NCBI RefSeq assembly: GCF_000413935.1 | Contig: NZ_KE340384.1 | Location: 1 to 64,000 of the forward strand | DNA from: Acinetobacter colistiniresistens | Lineage (GTDB): Bacteria; Pseudomonadota; Gammaproteobacteria; Pseudomonadales; Moraxellaceae | Reading direction: 5' to 3' | Length of the DNA: 64,000 bases | In this document: positions 51,323 to 59,486 of the stretch, piece by piece | How the letters are laid out: the number at the start of each line of letters is the position of its first letter | Numbering within the stretch: position 1 is the stretch's first letter | Translations under genes and position numbers: made by a program | Notes under the pieces: model-generated | The model's database searches: none | Seen by the model: only the letters and a program-made list of their open reading frames with translations | Told to the model about the DNA's origin: nothing

Positions 51323-51356
51323 AAGATGCTATATCTATCAAGGGTATAGCATCTTT
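51323..51356 (+). terminator. Terminator after the Dyp peroxidase gene
   Basis: The stem AAGATGCTATA / TATAGCATCTT has an 11-nt loop. It begins 6 nt past the stop codon. The T tract is short, but the stem is perfect over 11 bp. Confidence 0.65.
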
Positions 51357-51488
51357 AAAACCCAGCTTTAAAACATGAACTTAAAAAGTTTTATAGGAAT
51401 ATGTTAATTCCAGATCAATCCCACTCCCCCTAAGCCGATAAAGTTTGCTATATTGTTCGTTTTTCCGCGACATTTATTTTCGGTAACT

Positions 51489-53279
51489 ATGAATACGGCA
51501 ATACAAGCAGCTCTTGATCATGCGGTACAAACTCTGCAACAGCAAGGTGTACTTCCTTCAGATTGGACCAACACGAGCCATTTAACCCGTACCAAAGACC
51601 GAAGTCACGGAGACTTCGCTTCAAATATTGCCATGATCGGTTCAAAAGCCGCGGGCATGAAACCACGCGATCTTGCTGAAAAAATCCTGGCGGCCCTCCC
51701 TGAAGTGGCGGACATTACTAAGTCAGAAATTGCAGGTCCGGGTTTTATCAACTTCTTTTTAAATGCTGATCAGCGCTATGCAGTGCTCGACCAAATTCAA
51801 GCGCAAAAAAATGATTATGGTCGCAGCCAAGCCAATGCAGCTAAAAAAATCCAAGTCGAATTTGTCTCTGCCAATCCAACTTCTAGTCTGCATGTCGGAC
51901 ATGGTCGTGGTGCAGCCTATGGCATGACTGTTGCGAACTTATTAGAAGCAACAGGTGCATCCGTTGACCGCGAATACTATGTCAATGATGCAGGCCGTCA
52001 AATGGATATTTTGGCCACTTCAACTTATTTACGTTATTTAGAATTGACTGGTCAAACTTTAGTTTTTCCTAAAAATGCCTACCAAGGTGACTACGTCAAA
52101 GAAATTGCACAAGAAATTATTGATAAAGATGGCAATGCCCACGTTCGTGCCGTTGCTGACATCTATAAAGATGTACCCGAAGATGTTCAATACGCTGAAC
52201 AACTCGATGCAGAAGGCAATAAAGTTATTCTTTCTGGCGACAAAGAAAAGCACATTGATGGTTTGATCGCAAACTCACAACAACACTTGGGTGCGGACTA
52301 CCGTGTTTTCCATCAAGCAGCTTTACATGCCATCTTGGATGATATCAAAGATGACTTGGCAGACTTTGGTGTAACCTTTGACAAATGGTTCAGTGAAGAC
52401 TCCCTGACCGACAAGATTGACGAAGCGCTTGAGACATTAGACCAACGTGGTTACCTCTATGAAAAGGACGGTAATATCTGGTTTAAATCGACCGAGTTCG
52501 GTGATGAAAAAGACCGTGTAGTGAAACGTCGTAATGGTCAAACCACTTACTTTGCTTCTGACATTGCTTATCACTTGAATAAATTACAACGTGGCTATAC
52601 TGACCTGATTGATATCTGGGGTTCAGACCACCACGGGTATATTGCACGTGTGAAAGCAGCGATTGATGCCATGGGTTACGACTCCAAAAAACTGACCGTA
52701 CTTTTGGTTCAGTTCGTAAGTTTGTGGCGTGGTGGCGAGATGGTACAAATGTCATCTCGTTCAGGTCAGTTCGTGACATTGCGTGATCTTCGTAAAGAAG
52801 TGGGGAATGACGCGGCGCGTTTCTACTATGTGATGCGCAAGTCTGAACAACACATCGATTTTGACCTCGATCTTGCCGTCTCACAAAGCAAAGACAATGC
52901 AGTGTATTACATTCAATATGCACATGCCCGTATTTGCCGTATGTTAGAAAAAGCAGCCACTACAGGGATCAGTTTTGATGCTGTTGCGGCGCGTGAACAA
53001 GCCAACCGTTTAGAACTTGACGCTGAAACAGAAATTTTATCTAAGCTTGCTGCGTATCCAGATATCTTGGTTCGTGCAGCCAATGCCTATGAACCGCACC
53101 AGATTGGTAACTATCTGAAAGAATTGGCGGCCTTGTTCCACGCATGGTACAACGAGCATAAAGTATTGGGTGATGATGTGGCTCTGACTCAAGCACGTTT
53201 ATTGCTTTCAATCAACGTACAGCAAGTTCTACATAATGGCTTAGAATTGCTTGGTGTCTCCGCTCCTGAGACCATGTAA
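51489..53279 (+). CDS. argS: Arginyl-tRNA synthetase
   Basis: This 596-residue class I synthetase has the HIGH-type motif in SLHVGHGRGAA (near 134-144), the MSSRSG loop in place of KMSKS (near 419-424), and a C-terminal anticodon-binding domain (YNEHKVLGDD). The frame opens at a TTG 36 nt earlier; the ATG at 51489 gives the standard start. The gene is followed by the structured repeat array and then by the SPOR protein gene. Confidence 0.97.
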   Translation: MNTAIQAALDHAVQTLQQQGVLPSDWTNTSHLTRTKDRSHGDFASNIAMIGSKAAGMKPRDLAEKILAALPEVADITKSEIAGPGFINFFLNADQRYAVLDQIQAQKNDYGRSQANAAKKIQVEFVSANPTSSLHVGHGRGAAYGMTVANLLEATGASVDREYYVNDAGRQMDILATSTYLRYLELTGQTLVFPKNAYQGDYVKEIAQEIIDKDGNAHVRAVADIYKDVPEDVQYAEQLDAEGNKVILSGDKEKHIDGLIANSQQHLGADYRVFHQAALHAILDDIKDDLADFGVTFDKWFSEDSLTDKIDEALETLDQRGYLYEKDGNIWFKSTEFGDEKDRVVKRRNGQTTYFASDIAYHLNKLQRGYTDLIDIWGSDHHGYIARVKAAIDAMGYDSKKLTVLLVQFVSLWRGGEMVQMSSRSGQFVTLRDLRKEVGNDAARFYYVMRKSEQHIDFDLDLAVSQSKDNAVYYIQYAHARICRMLEKAATTGISFDAVAAREQANRLELDAETEILSKLAAYPDILVRAANAYEPHQIGNYLKELAALFHAWYNEHKVLGDDVALTQARLLLSINVQQVLHNGLELLGVSAPETM

Positions 53280-53284
53280 AAAAA

Positions 53285-53552
53285 GTGAAGCGAAAGCTTC
53301 ACACATGGTCGCAAGACGAAGGGCTGTGCCCGAAGTAACCATGTAAATAGTGAAGCGAAGCTTCACACATGGCTGCAAGACCGAAAGCTATGCTTGAGGT
53401 GGGCTGTAAAATAGCAAAGCAACGCTTTGCACATCGTCGCAAGACCGAAGGCGATGCCTGAGGTACCGATGTAAGCAAGCCCTCTTTGCATCGGAGGGCT
53501 ATGCCTAAGGTGAACGGTAATGAGTAAAGCAACGCTTTAAACCCATGTAAAC
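53285..53552. repeat. Array of structured ~64-bp repeats with compensating changes
   Basis: Three full units (from 53285, 53350 and 53414) and two truncated ones follow argS. Each full unit has a 7-bp hairpin (GTGAAGC/GCTTCAC in units 1 and 2, GCAAAGC/GCTTTGC in unit 3), then an outer stem enclosing CGCAAGACCGAAGGC-type sequence with a small inner hairpin (GGGC/GCCC, AAGC/GCTT, AGGC/GCCT). The outer stem is ACATGGT/ACCATGT in unit 1 and ACATCG/CGATGT in unit 3; in unit 2 it is decayed. Bases change in pairs, so folding is conserved, not sequence alone. Protein-like ORFs across it are not genes. Confidence 0.8.
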
Positions 53553-53580
53553 TTAAGCCATCATTGTTAAACAATATGGT

Positions 53581-53618
53581 AAACAAAGCATTATTTTTAA
53601 ACATAATGCTTTGTTTTT
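53581..53618 (+). terminator. Terminator after the repeat array
   Basis: The 14-bp stem AAACAAAGCATTAT / ATAATGCTTTGTTT has an 8-nt loop followed by TT. It is the only strong terminator after argS, so the repeats would be transcribed as part of the argS 3' region. Confidence 0.8.
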
Positions 53619-53668
53619 AAGCAGATTCAAGTTACAAATAAACCAATAGGATCAAGAGGAATTTTCCG

Positions 53669-54283
53669 GTGTTTGGAAAAACGCAACGTGGTGTATCTGA
53701 ACGACCAAACAAGCCTAAAAAACCGCTCATTCCAAAGTGGTTAGGAATGCTTGTCGCCATTCTCGCGATTCTATGTGCTGCGGTGATGTTGATGCTTTGG
53801 CAACCATGGCAGCCCGTACCTGCGAAAAATCAGGTGACCTCTGAACATTATCAAGAAGAAAATACCAATAAAGACTACCGTTTTTATGACTTGCTTCCTC
53901 AACAGCAAGTAACCCCAATTCCTGAACAAGCGGTACCTGAGACCAAAACTCAAGGAAATGTAGTCATTATTGAATCACCAAAACCACAAACCACCACAAC
54001 TCAAGAGCCTGATAGCGGAATTAGTGCAACTGAACAACCCACAGCACCCGCACATGCGACCTACATTTTACAGGTTCGCAGCTATCCTGACCCAGACAGT
54101 GCCGATGCGCGTCGTGCAGAAATTATTCTAAATGGTTTATCTGCTGATGTGGTGAAAAGCGTTGAAAATGGTCAGACTTGGTACCGTGTATTCTCTGGAC
54201 CTTACGATAGTCAGGAATCTGCACTGGCCGCACAACAAACCTTGCAACACAGCGGTATTGACTCTATTGTGATTAAACGCTAA
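53669..54283 (+). CDS. SPOR-domain cell division protein, FtsN-like
   Basis: This 204-residue bitopic protein has a short cytosolic N-terminus, one membrane helix (LGMLVAILAILCAAVMLMLW, about 25-44), a proline/glutamine-rich periplasmic linker, and a C-terminal SPOR domain (ATYILQVRSYPDPDSADARR ... SGIDSIVIK). SPOR domains bind denuded septal peptidoglycan. It starts with GTG, supported by GAGGA 8 nt upstream. Linkage to argS is typical for gamma-proteobacterial ftsN-like genes. Confidence 0.85.
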   Translation: MFGKTQRGVSERPNKPKKPLIPKWLGMLVAILAILCAAVMLMLWQPWQPVPAKNQVTSEHYQEENTNKDYRFYDLLPQQQVTPIPEQAVPETKTQGNVVIIESPKPQTTTTQEPDSGISATEQPTAPAHATYILQVRSYPDPDSADARRAEIILNGLSADVVKSVENGQTWYRVFSGPYDSQESALAAQQTLQHSGIDSIVIKR

Positions 54284-54415
54284 GGCAAAAATCCATTAAA
54301 AAAGGGAACCCATGGTCACTACTGTCCCATAGTTTGCTTTAAATAAAAAAAACCTGAGTCTAAATAGTTAAAATATGAGTGCAAACAAACACTTTAACTA
54401 TAAAGGAGTCAGGTT

Positions 54416-55570
54416 TTGTCACATCAGAATACCGTATTTCATCAATTACTCAAACCCATTCTAAGACAAGATTTTGAACGTCTGGCTAAACTACACCACT
54501 CTGGGCAAAAATTAAGATCAGCCACCCGCTGGGATCAGTTTGTTGCTATATTGATGTCCCAACTTTCTTGTCGGCAAAGCTTAAGAGACATTCAATCCAA
54601 TCTCGAATCCCAGCAGGAAAAGCTCTATCATCTTGGCGCGAAGAGAATTGCGCGAAGCACCTTAGCAAGACTCAACGAAGAACAGCCCGCCAGCCTGTAT
54701 CAGCAATTGTTCACACAGCTGCTTCAGCGCTGTGAAAACTCTAAAACTGCACATAAATTTAGATTCAAAAATCCGCTGTATTCACTAGATGCCAGTCATA
54801 TTGATCTTTCACTGTCATTGTGCGCATGGGCAAAAGTGCATGAATCCAAAGCCAGTATTAAACTCAGTGTTGGCTTAAATCACAGCAATACCATTCCTGA
54901 ATTTGTAGCGCTTGGGGATGGTATTGAAAATGATATGGTGCAAGGCAGAGCATTTAAATTTCCTGCTGGCAGCATTATCGTCTTTGATAAAGGATATGTT
55001 GATTATCAATGGTTTGCTCAGTTGACACTTCAGAACGTCAGCTTTGTAACCCGGCTACGCCCAAAGACAGTTTATCAAGTTAAATCAAGCCGCAGCGTAT
55101 TAGAGACTAAAGGGATTATTGCGGATGAATGTATTGAATTGAGCAGTGCGCATGCCAAGAAAAGAGGCGCACCTGAATTATTAAGACGTATAGAGTTTTA
55201 TGATACAGATAAGAAAAGAACATTCGAATTTCTGAGCAACAACTTTCATCTGGCAGCATCCACCATTGCTGCAATTTATAAAGATCGCTGGAAGATTGAG
55301 TTATTCTTTAAAGCCATCAAGCAGAATTTAAAACTGAAGTCATTTCTAGGTCGAAGCCGCAATGCGATACAAACGCAAATATGGATTGCATTAATTGCCT
55401 ATTTGCTGGTGAACTTCGCTAAACACATGGCACAAGAAGGATGGAGTGTTCAGCGTTTACTGAGAATTATTCAGGTCAATTTATTTGAAAGGAAACTTTT
55501 AAGGTCACTCTTTGTGCCTGATAAAAAATGGCGAAAACAAGAAGAACCTCAATTGAGGTTCTTCTTGTGA
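54416..55570 (+). CDS. IS4-family transposase
   Basis: This 384-residue DDE transposase has catalytic residues Asp125 (LDASHIDL), Asp191 (VFDKGYVDY) and Glu295 in the YREK-like signature (YKDRWKIELFFKAIKQN). It starts at TTG, supported by AAGGAG 7 nt upstream; no ATG gives the conserved N-terminus. The frame is intact, so the element may still be active. Its last codons overlap a terminator hairpin. Confidence 0.92.
   Translation: MSHQNTVFHQLLKPILRQDFERLAKLHHSGQKLRSATRWDQFVAILMSQLSCRQSLRDIQSNLESQQEKLYHLGAKRIARSTLARLNEEQPASLYQQLFTQLLQRCENSKTAHKFRFKNPLYSLDASHIDLSLSLCAWAKVHESKASIKLSVGLNHSNTIPEFVALGDGIENDMVQGRAFKFPAGSIIVFDKGYVDYQWFAQLTLQNVSFVTRLRPKTVYQVKSSRSVLETKGIIADECIELSSAHAKKRGAPELLRRIEFYDTDKKRTFEFLSNNFHLAASTIAAIYKDRWKIELFFKAIKQNLKLKSFLGRSRNAIQTQIWIALIAYLLVNFAKHMAQEGWSVQRLLRIIQVNLFERKLLRSLFVPDKKWRKQEEPQLRFFL
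55538..55567 (+). terminator. Terminator embedded in the transposase stop region
   Basis: The 13-bp perfect stem CAAGAAGAACCTC / GAGGTTCTTCTTG with an AATT loop overlaps the last codons of the transposase gene. It may stop transcription out of the element. Confidence 0.6.
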
Positions 55571-55621
55571 TATTTGTGGGACAGCAGTGACCCATGGTTC
55601 CCTTTTTTAATGCTCAAAATT

Positions 55622-56275
55622 CTATGCGCATTGCGAATGTAAGGTTTTTTGTTCAGCACGCTGAAAGGCTGGACGTTGTTGAACCCGTTGTACAAAAGCT
55701 TGAATATGCGGATATTTACCATGTAAACGATTTTGTATGGCGATCAACGGAAAGGCCATTTGAATATCTGCAAAAGAAAAGTCGCCTGCAAAATAATCAT
55801 GTTTTGCCAGATAATCTTCAAGATACAAAATATGTTCTTTGACGCGCGGACGCACAAAACCTGCTTTGACACCATCACTAATTTTTTCAGCGATGGGACG
55901 AATCACCCAAGGAACATGTTTACTGACATTGTTCATCACCAAAGTCATGACCAATAAAGGCATTAATGAGCCTTCTGCATAATGCATCCAATAGGAATAT
56001 TGGCGTTGATCAGCAGCTTGTTGCGGTTTAAATTGATGTTGCAGATCATACTGTTGCTGCAAGTAGTCTAAAATGACAGCAGATTCAACAATCACATCGT
56101 CACCATCCACTAAAATAGGTGCTTTACCCAATGGATGGATCTGTTTGAGGCTGTTGGGTGCTGAGAAATTGGCTAACCTTTGATAATACTCAACTTGGCA
56201 ATCCACACCAAGTTCTTCTAATGCCCACAAGATACGGAACGAACGTGAACATTGTAGGTAATGTAAGGTAATCAT
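55622..56275 (-). CDS. Glutathione S-transferase family protein
   Basis: This 217-residue protein has a thioredoxin-like N-terminal domain (LHYLQCSRSFRILWALEELG, with Ser11/Arg as likely glutathione contacts; GKAPILVDGDDVIVESAVIL for the gamma-glutamyl site) and a helical C-terminal domain (GDFSFADIQMAFPL). The substrate is unknown. Its stop lies 11 nt from the IS right end, so its original terminator may have been displaced by the insertion. Confidence 0.9.
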   Translation of the reverse strand: MITLHYLQCSRSFRILWALEELGVDCQVEYYQRLANFSAPNSLKQIHPLGKAPILVDGDDVIVESAVILDYLQQQYDLQHQFKPQQAADQRQYSYWMHYAEGSLMPLLVMTLVMNNVSKHVPWVIRPIAEKISDGVKAGFVRPRVKEHILYLEDYLAKHDYFAGDFSFADIQMAFPLIAIQNRLHGKYPHIQAFVQRVQQRPAFQRAEQKTLHSQCA

Positions 56276-56372
56276 TTTTGTGCCTGCTTTTGAGCTGCGT
56301 AACCATGGTGTTAGTCCCTCTCACGGTTACGCTTAGAATTTTGTTTTGCCCAAGCACAATAGCACTTTAGTC

Positions 56373-56771
56373 TTAAAGAATCATGGTGTGAATGTCTAAA
56401 CTACGTAACAAAGTTTTAGTTACTGGTGTTTTGCTACAGACATTAAGAAGTTTTTCTTGCAAATCCTGTGCAACAGGTTGCTTAAACACAACTCGACGTT
56501 CTATACGCTCCTGCTGCTCGCGATTGATATGAAAATCCACCTCAACCTTGAATTCACCTAAATCGATTTCCTTATGCTGCGCATACATACGCAAGGTGAT
56601 CATGGTACATGAAGCCAAACTTGCGGTGAGGAAATCATAAGGTGCAGGACCTGTATCATGTCCTCCAAACTGTTCTGGTTTATCGGTAAGGAATTGATGC
56701 CTGCCACTGTGTACCTCACCCTTCCAAGGTTCTGGCAAAGTCTGGACGGTTGCACTTGCAATCATACTCAT
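56373..56771 (-). CDS. OsmC/Ohr-family protein
   Basis: This 132-residue protein of the OsmC-like superfamily has the two redox cysteines at Cys55 (LTASLASCTMITLRMYA) and Cys112 (LLNVCSKTPVTKTL). Members reduce organic hydroperoxides; this one is of the short YhfA/OsmC type. It overlaps the pirin stop codon by 4 nt (ATGA), so the two are translated together. Confidence 0.9.
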   Translation of the reverse strand: MSMIASATVQTLPEPWKGEVHSGRHQFLTDKPEQFGGHDTGPAPYDFLTASLASCTMITLRMYAQHKEIDLGEFKVEVDFHINREQQERIERRVVFKQPVAQDLQEKLLNVCSKTPVTKTLLRSLDIHTMIL

Positions 56772-57715
56772 TTTGATGCCCTCATTTGATCGGGTAACAC
56801 AGGGGCTTCCAAACGTTTGCCCTGATAATCTGGAATTTCGCCGAAACGTGCATCATGGTTCACCCAGTCTTCACGCGCTTGCTTTAACTCTTCCATCGTT
56901 CGGCCTACGAAATTCCACCACAGCAAAATCGGCGATTGAAACGGTTCTCCGCCAATCAGCAACAAACGATGCCCTTGGGTAAGTTCTACCTCAATTTCCG
57001 TCAGCCCAGTTTCCAGTACCACCATGTTATCGGCAGTAAGTTCATGACCATTAACGCGAGCGGTACCTTCAAGTGCCATAAACGCATATTCAAACTCTGG
57101 GTTTAATGGAATACGGGTCTTGGTATCGGCTTGTGCGGTAAGATCTACACCCACTAAAGGCGTATGCACCTGCACAGGTGAAGTTGTGTCGAGGAAATCT
57201 CCAACCAGTACGGTAAATTCAACCTGATCTTTATTTACAATTGGTAATTCTGGATAGTGTTCAAACTTAGGCTGTATATTCAGTTTGTCATCAGGCAAGG
57301 CAATCCATAGCTGAGCAGCGTGCATTTTAGTTTCAGTATCAGGTGCAACTTCAGTGTGTGAAATCCCACGACCGGCGGTCATCAAATTGACCTGTATCGG
57401 ACGGATGAGTTGTTTTGAACCCAGACTATCGGTATGCATCATGGTGCCTTCAATCATCCATGTAAAAGTCTGCAAACCAATATGTGGATGCGGCCCCACA
57501 TCCAGACCATCACCTGCAGGAAAGCTCACAGGCCCAGCATGATCGAGAAAACACCATGCCCCGACCAAGCGCTTTTGTCGACTCGGTAAAGCACGTTTAA
57601 TCACGGTTCCCTTGCCAATTTCGGCCGAGCGAATAGTAAATTCTTGAATAAATTGATTGATATATGTTTCGCAGTCTTTTGAATCAGAAATATCGTAGTC
57701 GTTATTATTGCTCAT
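56768..57715 (-). CDS. Pirin family protein
   Basis: This 315-residue bicupin has the pirin signature FLDHAGPVSFPAGDGLDVGPHPHIGLQTFTWMIEG (about 57-91, metal-binding histidines in PHPHIG). MTAGRGISHTE follows, with a C-terminal pirin domain. Pirins bind iron, and some have quercetinase activity. Coupled with the OsmC gene, it points to an oxidative-stress operon. Confidence 0.92.
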   Translation of the reverse strand: MSNNNDYDISDSKDCETYINQFIQEFTIRSAEIGKGTVIKRALPSRQKRLVGAWCFLDHAGPVSFPAGDGLDVGPHPHIGLQTFTWMIEGTMMHTDSLGSKQLIRPIQVNLMTAGRGISHTEVAPDTETKMHAAQLWIALPDDKLNIQPKFEHYPELPIVNKDQVEFTVLVGDFLDTTSPVQVHTPLVGVDLTAQADTKTRIPLNPEFEYAFMALEGTARVNGHELTADNMVVLETGLTEIEVELTQGHRLLLIGGEPFQSPILLWWNFVGRTMEELKQAREDWVNHDARFGEIPDYQGKRLEAPVLPDQMRASK

Positions 57716-57885
57716 GATATTGCTCTCTGTTACCTATGCTAATGCAATGAGTTGATATCTTGATCTTAACAATACATACATTCAGCAATATAGTCTTTTC
57801 GTAATACACAGAGTGCTATTCATAGGACAATCCTGATGAAAATTCAAGAAGCGTTGCCCTTCTAGATAATGCCGCCTCATCCAGT

Positions 57886-58158
57886 TTATGGCTTAGGTTG
57901 CATATCCACAATCAGACCTGTTAATCGCCGAACTACGGGCAATAAAATCAACACCAAAGGATAGGCGATCAGCCAGGAAAACATCCATGTCTCTAGCCAT
58001 ATGATCAGAAAACCTGGAATAAAACCTGTCCTCATCCATAGATTAACCAGTGACAGCGTCCCACTCATAAAAAAGGATAGAATCAATGGTAATATCCACA
58101 TCGCATACTTGGCGGGCAATTTCGCAATCCGCCAAGAGCTTGCTTTCAATTCCTGCAT
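57886..58158 (-). CDS. DUF2798 family small membrane protein
   Basis: This 90-residue protein has two membrane helices (WILPLILSFFMSGTLSLVNL and FMSW-type LETWMFSWLIAYPLVLILLP) and matches the DUF2798 layout. The function is not known. AGGC lies 5 nt before the ATG. It stands alone between the pirin gene and DUF3861. Confidence 0.78.
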   Translation of the reverse strand: MQELKASSWRIAKLPAKYAMWILPLILSFFMSGTLSLVNLWMRTGFIPGFLIIWLETWMFSWLIAYPLVLILLPVVRRLTGLIVDMQPKP

Positions 58159-58302
58159 TTTCAGCCTATTTTAATAAAAAAACTCTTTAGTTTATTTTAA
58201 CAATTTAAAGCTTCGTCGACACCATATATTGCTGATACGCAGAGTGCTATCTATGCAACAACCTGTTGTCAAATTGACAATACCTCTTGTTTTAAATTCG
58301 TC

Positions 58303-58611
58303 TTATTCCAGAAGATCTTGTTTCACCTGCTGTTTTAAATTTTTCATAAATTGACCAAATTGAGGTAAGAACGTTGCGAATAATGGATGATCTTTATTTT
58401 CTAACATCACCTCACTAAATAGTTTTAAACCCACTGCAAATGACTTGGTGGTTTGATCATCAAAAAAATCTGCTTTCTTCAAACGTTCGACTATCTCGAA
58501 GAGATCGTCATGATTGCCCGTATAAAACTCTAGACGCTCACTATAGGTTGAGACATGCCCTTTCGCATCTTTTAAATGTTGCACCGTGACATGATATTGA
58601 TGTTGTTTCAT
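58303..58611 (-). CDS. DUF3861 family protein
   Basis: This 102-residue soluble protein opens with YHVTVQHLKDAKGHVSTYSE and contains FDDQTTKSFAVGLKLFSEVML, which fits DUF3861. The function is unknown. Its ATG overlaps the TGA of a 64-codon upstream frame (tcat at 58608-58611), which suggests coupling to that frame or to padR. Confidence 0.75.
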   Translation of the reverse strand: MKQHQYHVTVQHLKDAKGHVSTYSERLEFYTGNHDDLFEIVERLKKADFFDDQTTKSFAVGLKLFSEVMLENKDHPLFATFLPQFGQFMKNLKQQVKQDLLE

Positions 58612-58802
58612 ACTTCTGCTCCAAGGTGCTGCTCAGCACTCTCTTTGATTTCAACCTCTATCAGATCGACTTTAAATTGATGAAATACCGCAGCCAAAGA
58701 CTGTACAAACGGTGCCCGCTTGTTTTGTGTTGTAGCTCTGACAACTCGCCCCAACTTATAAACGTCCGATTGCGATGGCGGCCTGATCAATTTTTTCCGC
58801 AA
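58608..58802 (-). CDS. Possible small protein linking padR and DUF3861
   Basis: A frame of up to 64 codons overlaps the end of padR by 47 nt and ends in a TGA that overlaps the DUF3861 start (ATGA). It has no ATG; TTG at 58802 is the longest option, and TTG or GTG codons further in are alternatives. The ATGA overlap is the main support. The encoded sequence is basic at the start and has a conserved-looking end (FKVDLIEVEIKESAEQHLG). Low confidence without homologues. Confidence 0.35.
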   Translation of the reverse strand: MRKKLIRPPSQSDVYKLGRVVRATTQNKRAPFVQSLAAVFHQFKVDLIEVEIKESAEQHLGAEV

Positions 58803-59289
58803 TTTGATGGATCTGCTCTTGTTGCAAATCCGCGATATTCAGTTTTAAGCGCAATGCCGTCTTGAGGTTCTCCATGGCGCGGTGGATATCAATCAGCTGA
58901 TCATTATTGTGAATTTCACGTCTTAGTCGTAGCTTTTGTAGAAGTGCCAATAGCATGTCTTGCTGCTCTTTTAAATAACTGTCGCCATAGTCGGTGATCT
59001 GGTATTGCTTACGTTCGGCATCCAGCAGGCGAATCAAATTCATTTCTTCCAGTGTGGTCAGCGTTGGATAAATCGTTCCTGCACTTGGGCTATAACCATC
59101 ACCGACCAGATCGCTAATTTCTTTAATAATTTCATAACCGTGTTTGGGGCTTTGCTGAATCAAATGCAACACCAACAGTTTCATGCGACCTGATTCAAAT
59201 AAGCGACCACGGCGGCCTGAACGAGGATGTTCCCGATGGAATAAAGCCGCTTCGGCTTCATCATGAGAATGCTCGGATTGATATTTCAT
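58756..59289 (-). CDS. PadR-family regulator, YqjI-like
   Basis: This 177-residue regulator has an N-terminal histidine-containing extension (His7, His9, His18, His21), then GRRGRLFESGRMKLLVLHLI and the PadR winged helix (GYSPSAGTIYPTLTTLEEMNLI). The extension and RGRxxxSGxxxLL motif resemble YqjI, which senses nickel and controls a siderophore-interacting protein. Two identical palindromes (59327-59342 and 59359-59374) just upstream are likely autoregulatory operators. No YqjH-like gene is adjacent. Confidence 0.85.
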   Translation of the reverse strand: MKYQSEHSHDEAEAALFHREHPRSGRRGRLFESGRMKLLVLHLIQQSPKHGYEIIKEISDLVGDGYSPSAGTIYPTLTTLEEMNLIRLLDAERKQYQITDYGDSYLKEQQDMLLALLQKLRLRREIHNNDQLIDIHRAMENLKTALRLKLNIADLQQEQIHQIAEKIDQAAIAIGRL

Positions 59290-59326
59290 CTGTTATTTTT
59301 CTCTATATTTGCTTAATTTGCGACAA

Positions 59327-59342
59327 TTAAGATATATCTTAA
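59327..59342. promoter_or_regulatory. PadR operator 1
   Basis: TTAAGATATATCTTAA is a perfect 16-bp palindrome 38 bp upstream of the padR ATG. The same palindrome recurs with its centre 32 bp away, about three helical turns, so both sites face the same side of the DNA. Confidence 0.7.
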
Positions 59343-59358
59343 ATAGTCTTATAGCAAG

Positions 59359-59374
59359 TTAAGATATATCTTTA
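59359..59374. promoter_or_regulatory. PadR operator 2
   Basis: TTAAGATATATCTTTA repeats operator 1 with a single terminal mismatch. The pair probably binds two regulator dimers and controls padR itself. Confidence 0.68.
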
Positions 59375-59442
59375 AATTTTAATATTTTGATAATCAATGA
59401 ATTATTTATTCTTTAAAAAGCGCTTGAGCAAAATTAAGCAAT

Positions 59443-59470
59443 AAAAAAGAGTGCTCAGGCACTCTTTTTT
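59443..59470. terminator. Terminator after the porin gene
   Basis: The 12-bp stem AAAAAAGAGTGC / GCACTCTTTTTT with a TCAG loop lies 17 nt past the porin stop codon and can work in both directions. It ends the gentisate cluster transcript. Confidence 0.88.
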
Positions 59471-59486
59471 ATGACTTTGCATGCAA

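Larger units (their letters stand above)
54295..55611 (+). mobile_element. IS4-type insertion sequence
   Basis: A 1317-bp element is bounded by perfect 16-bp terminal inverted repeats (ATTAAAAAAGGGAACC at 54295-54310, complement at 55596-55611). Similarity continues inward over GTCACTACTGTCCCA. It holds one transposase gene. No target-site duplication is evident, so the outer ends could be a few bases further in. It lies between two convergent genes and disrupts neither reading frame. Confidence 0.85.

Noticed and set aside
53285-53552. CRISPR array
   Set aside because: Units are imperfect and adjoin directly without unique spacers, and no cas genes are present.
53299-53604. 101-codon minus-strand ORF after argS
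   Set aside because: It runs through the structured repeat array and its terminator. Its repeated peptide pattern comes from the DNA repeats.
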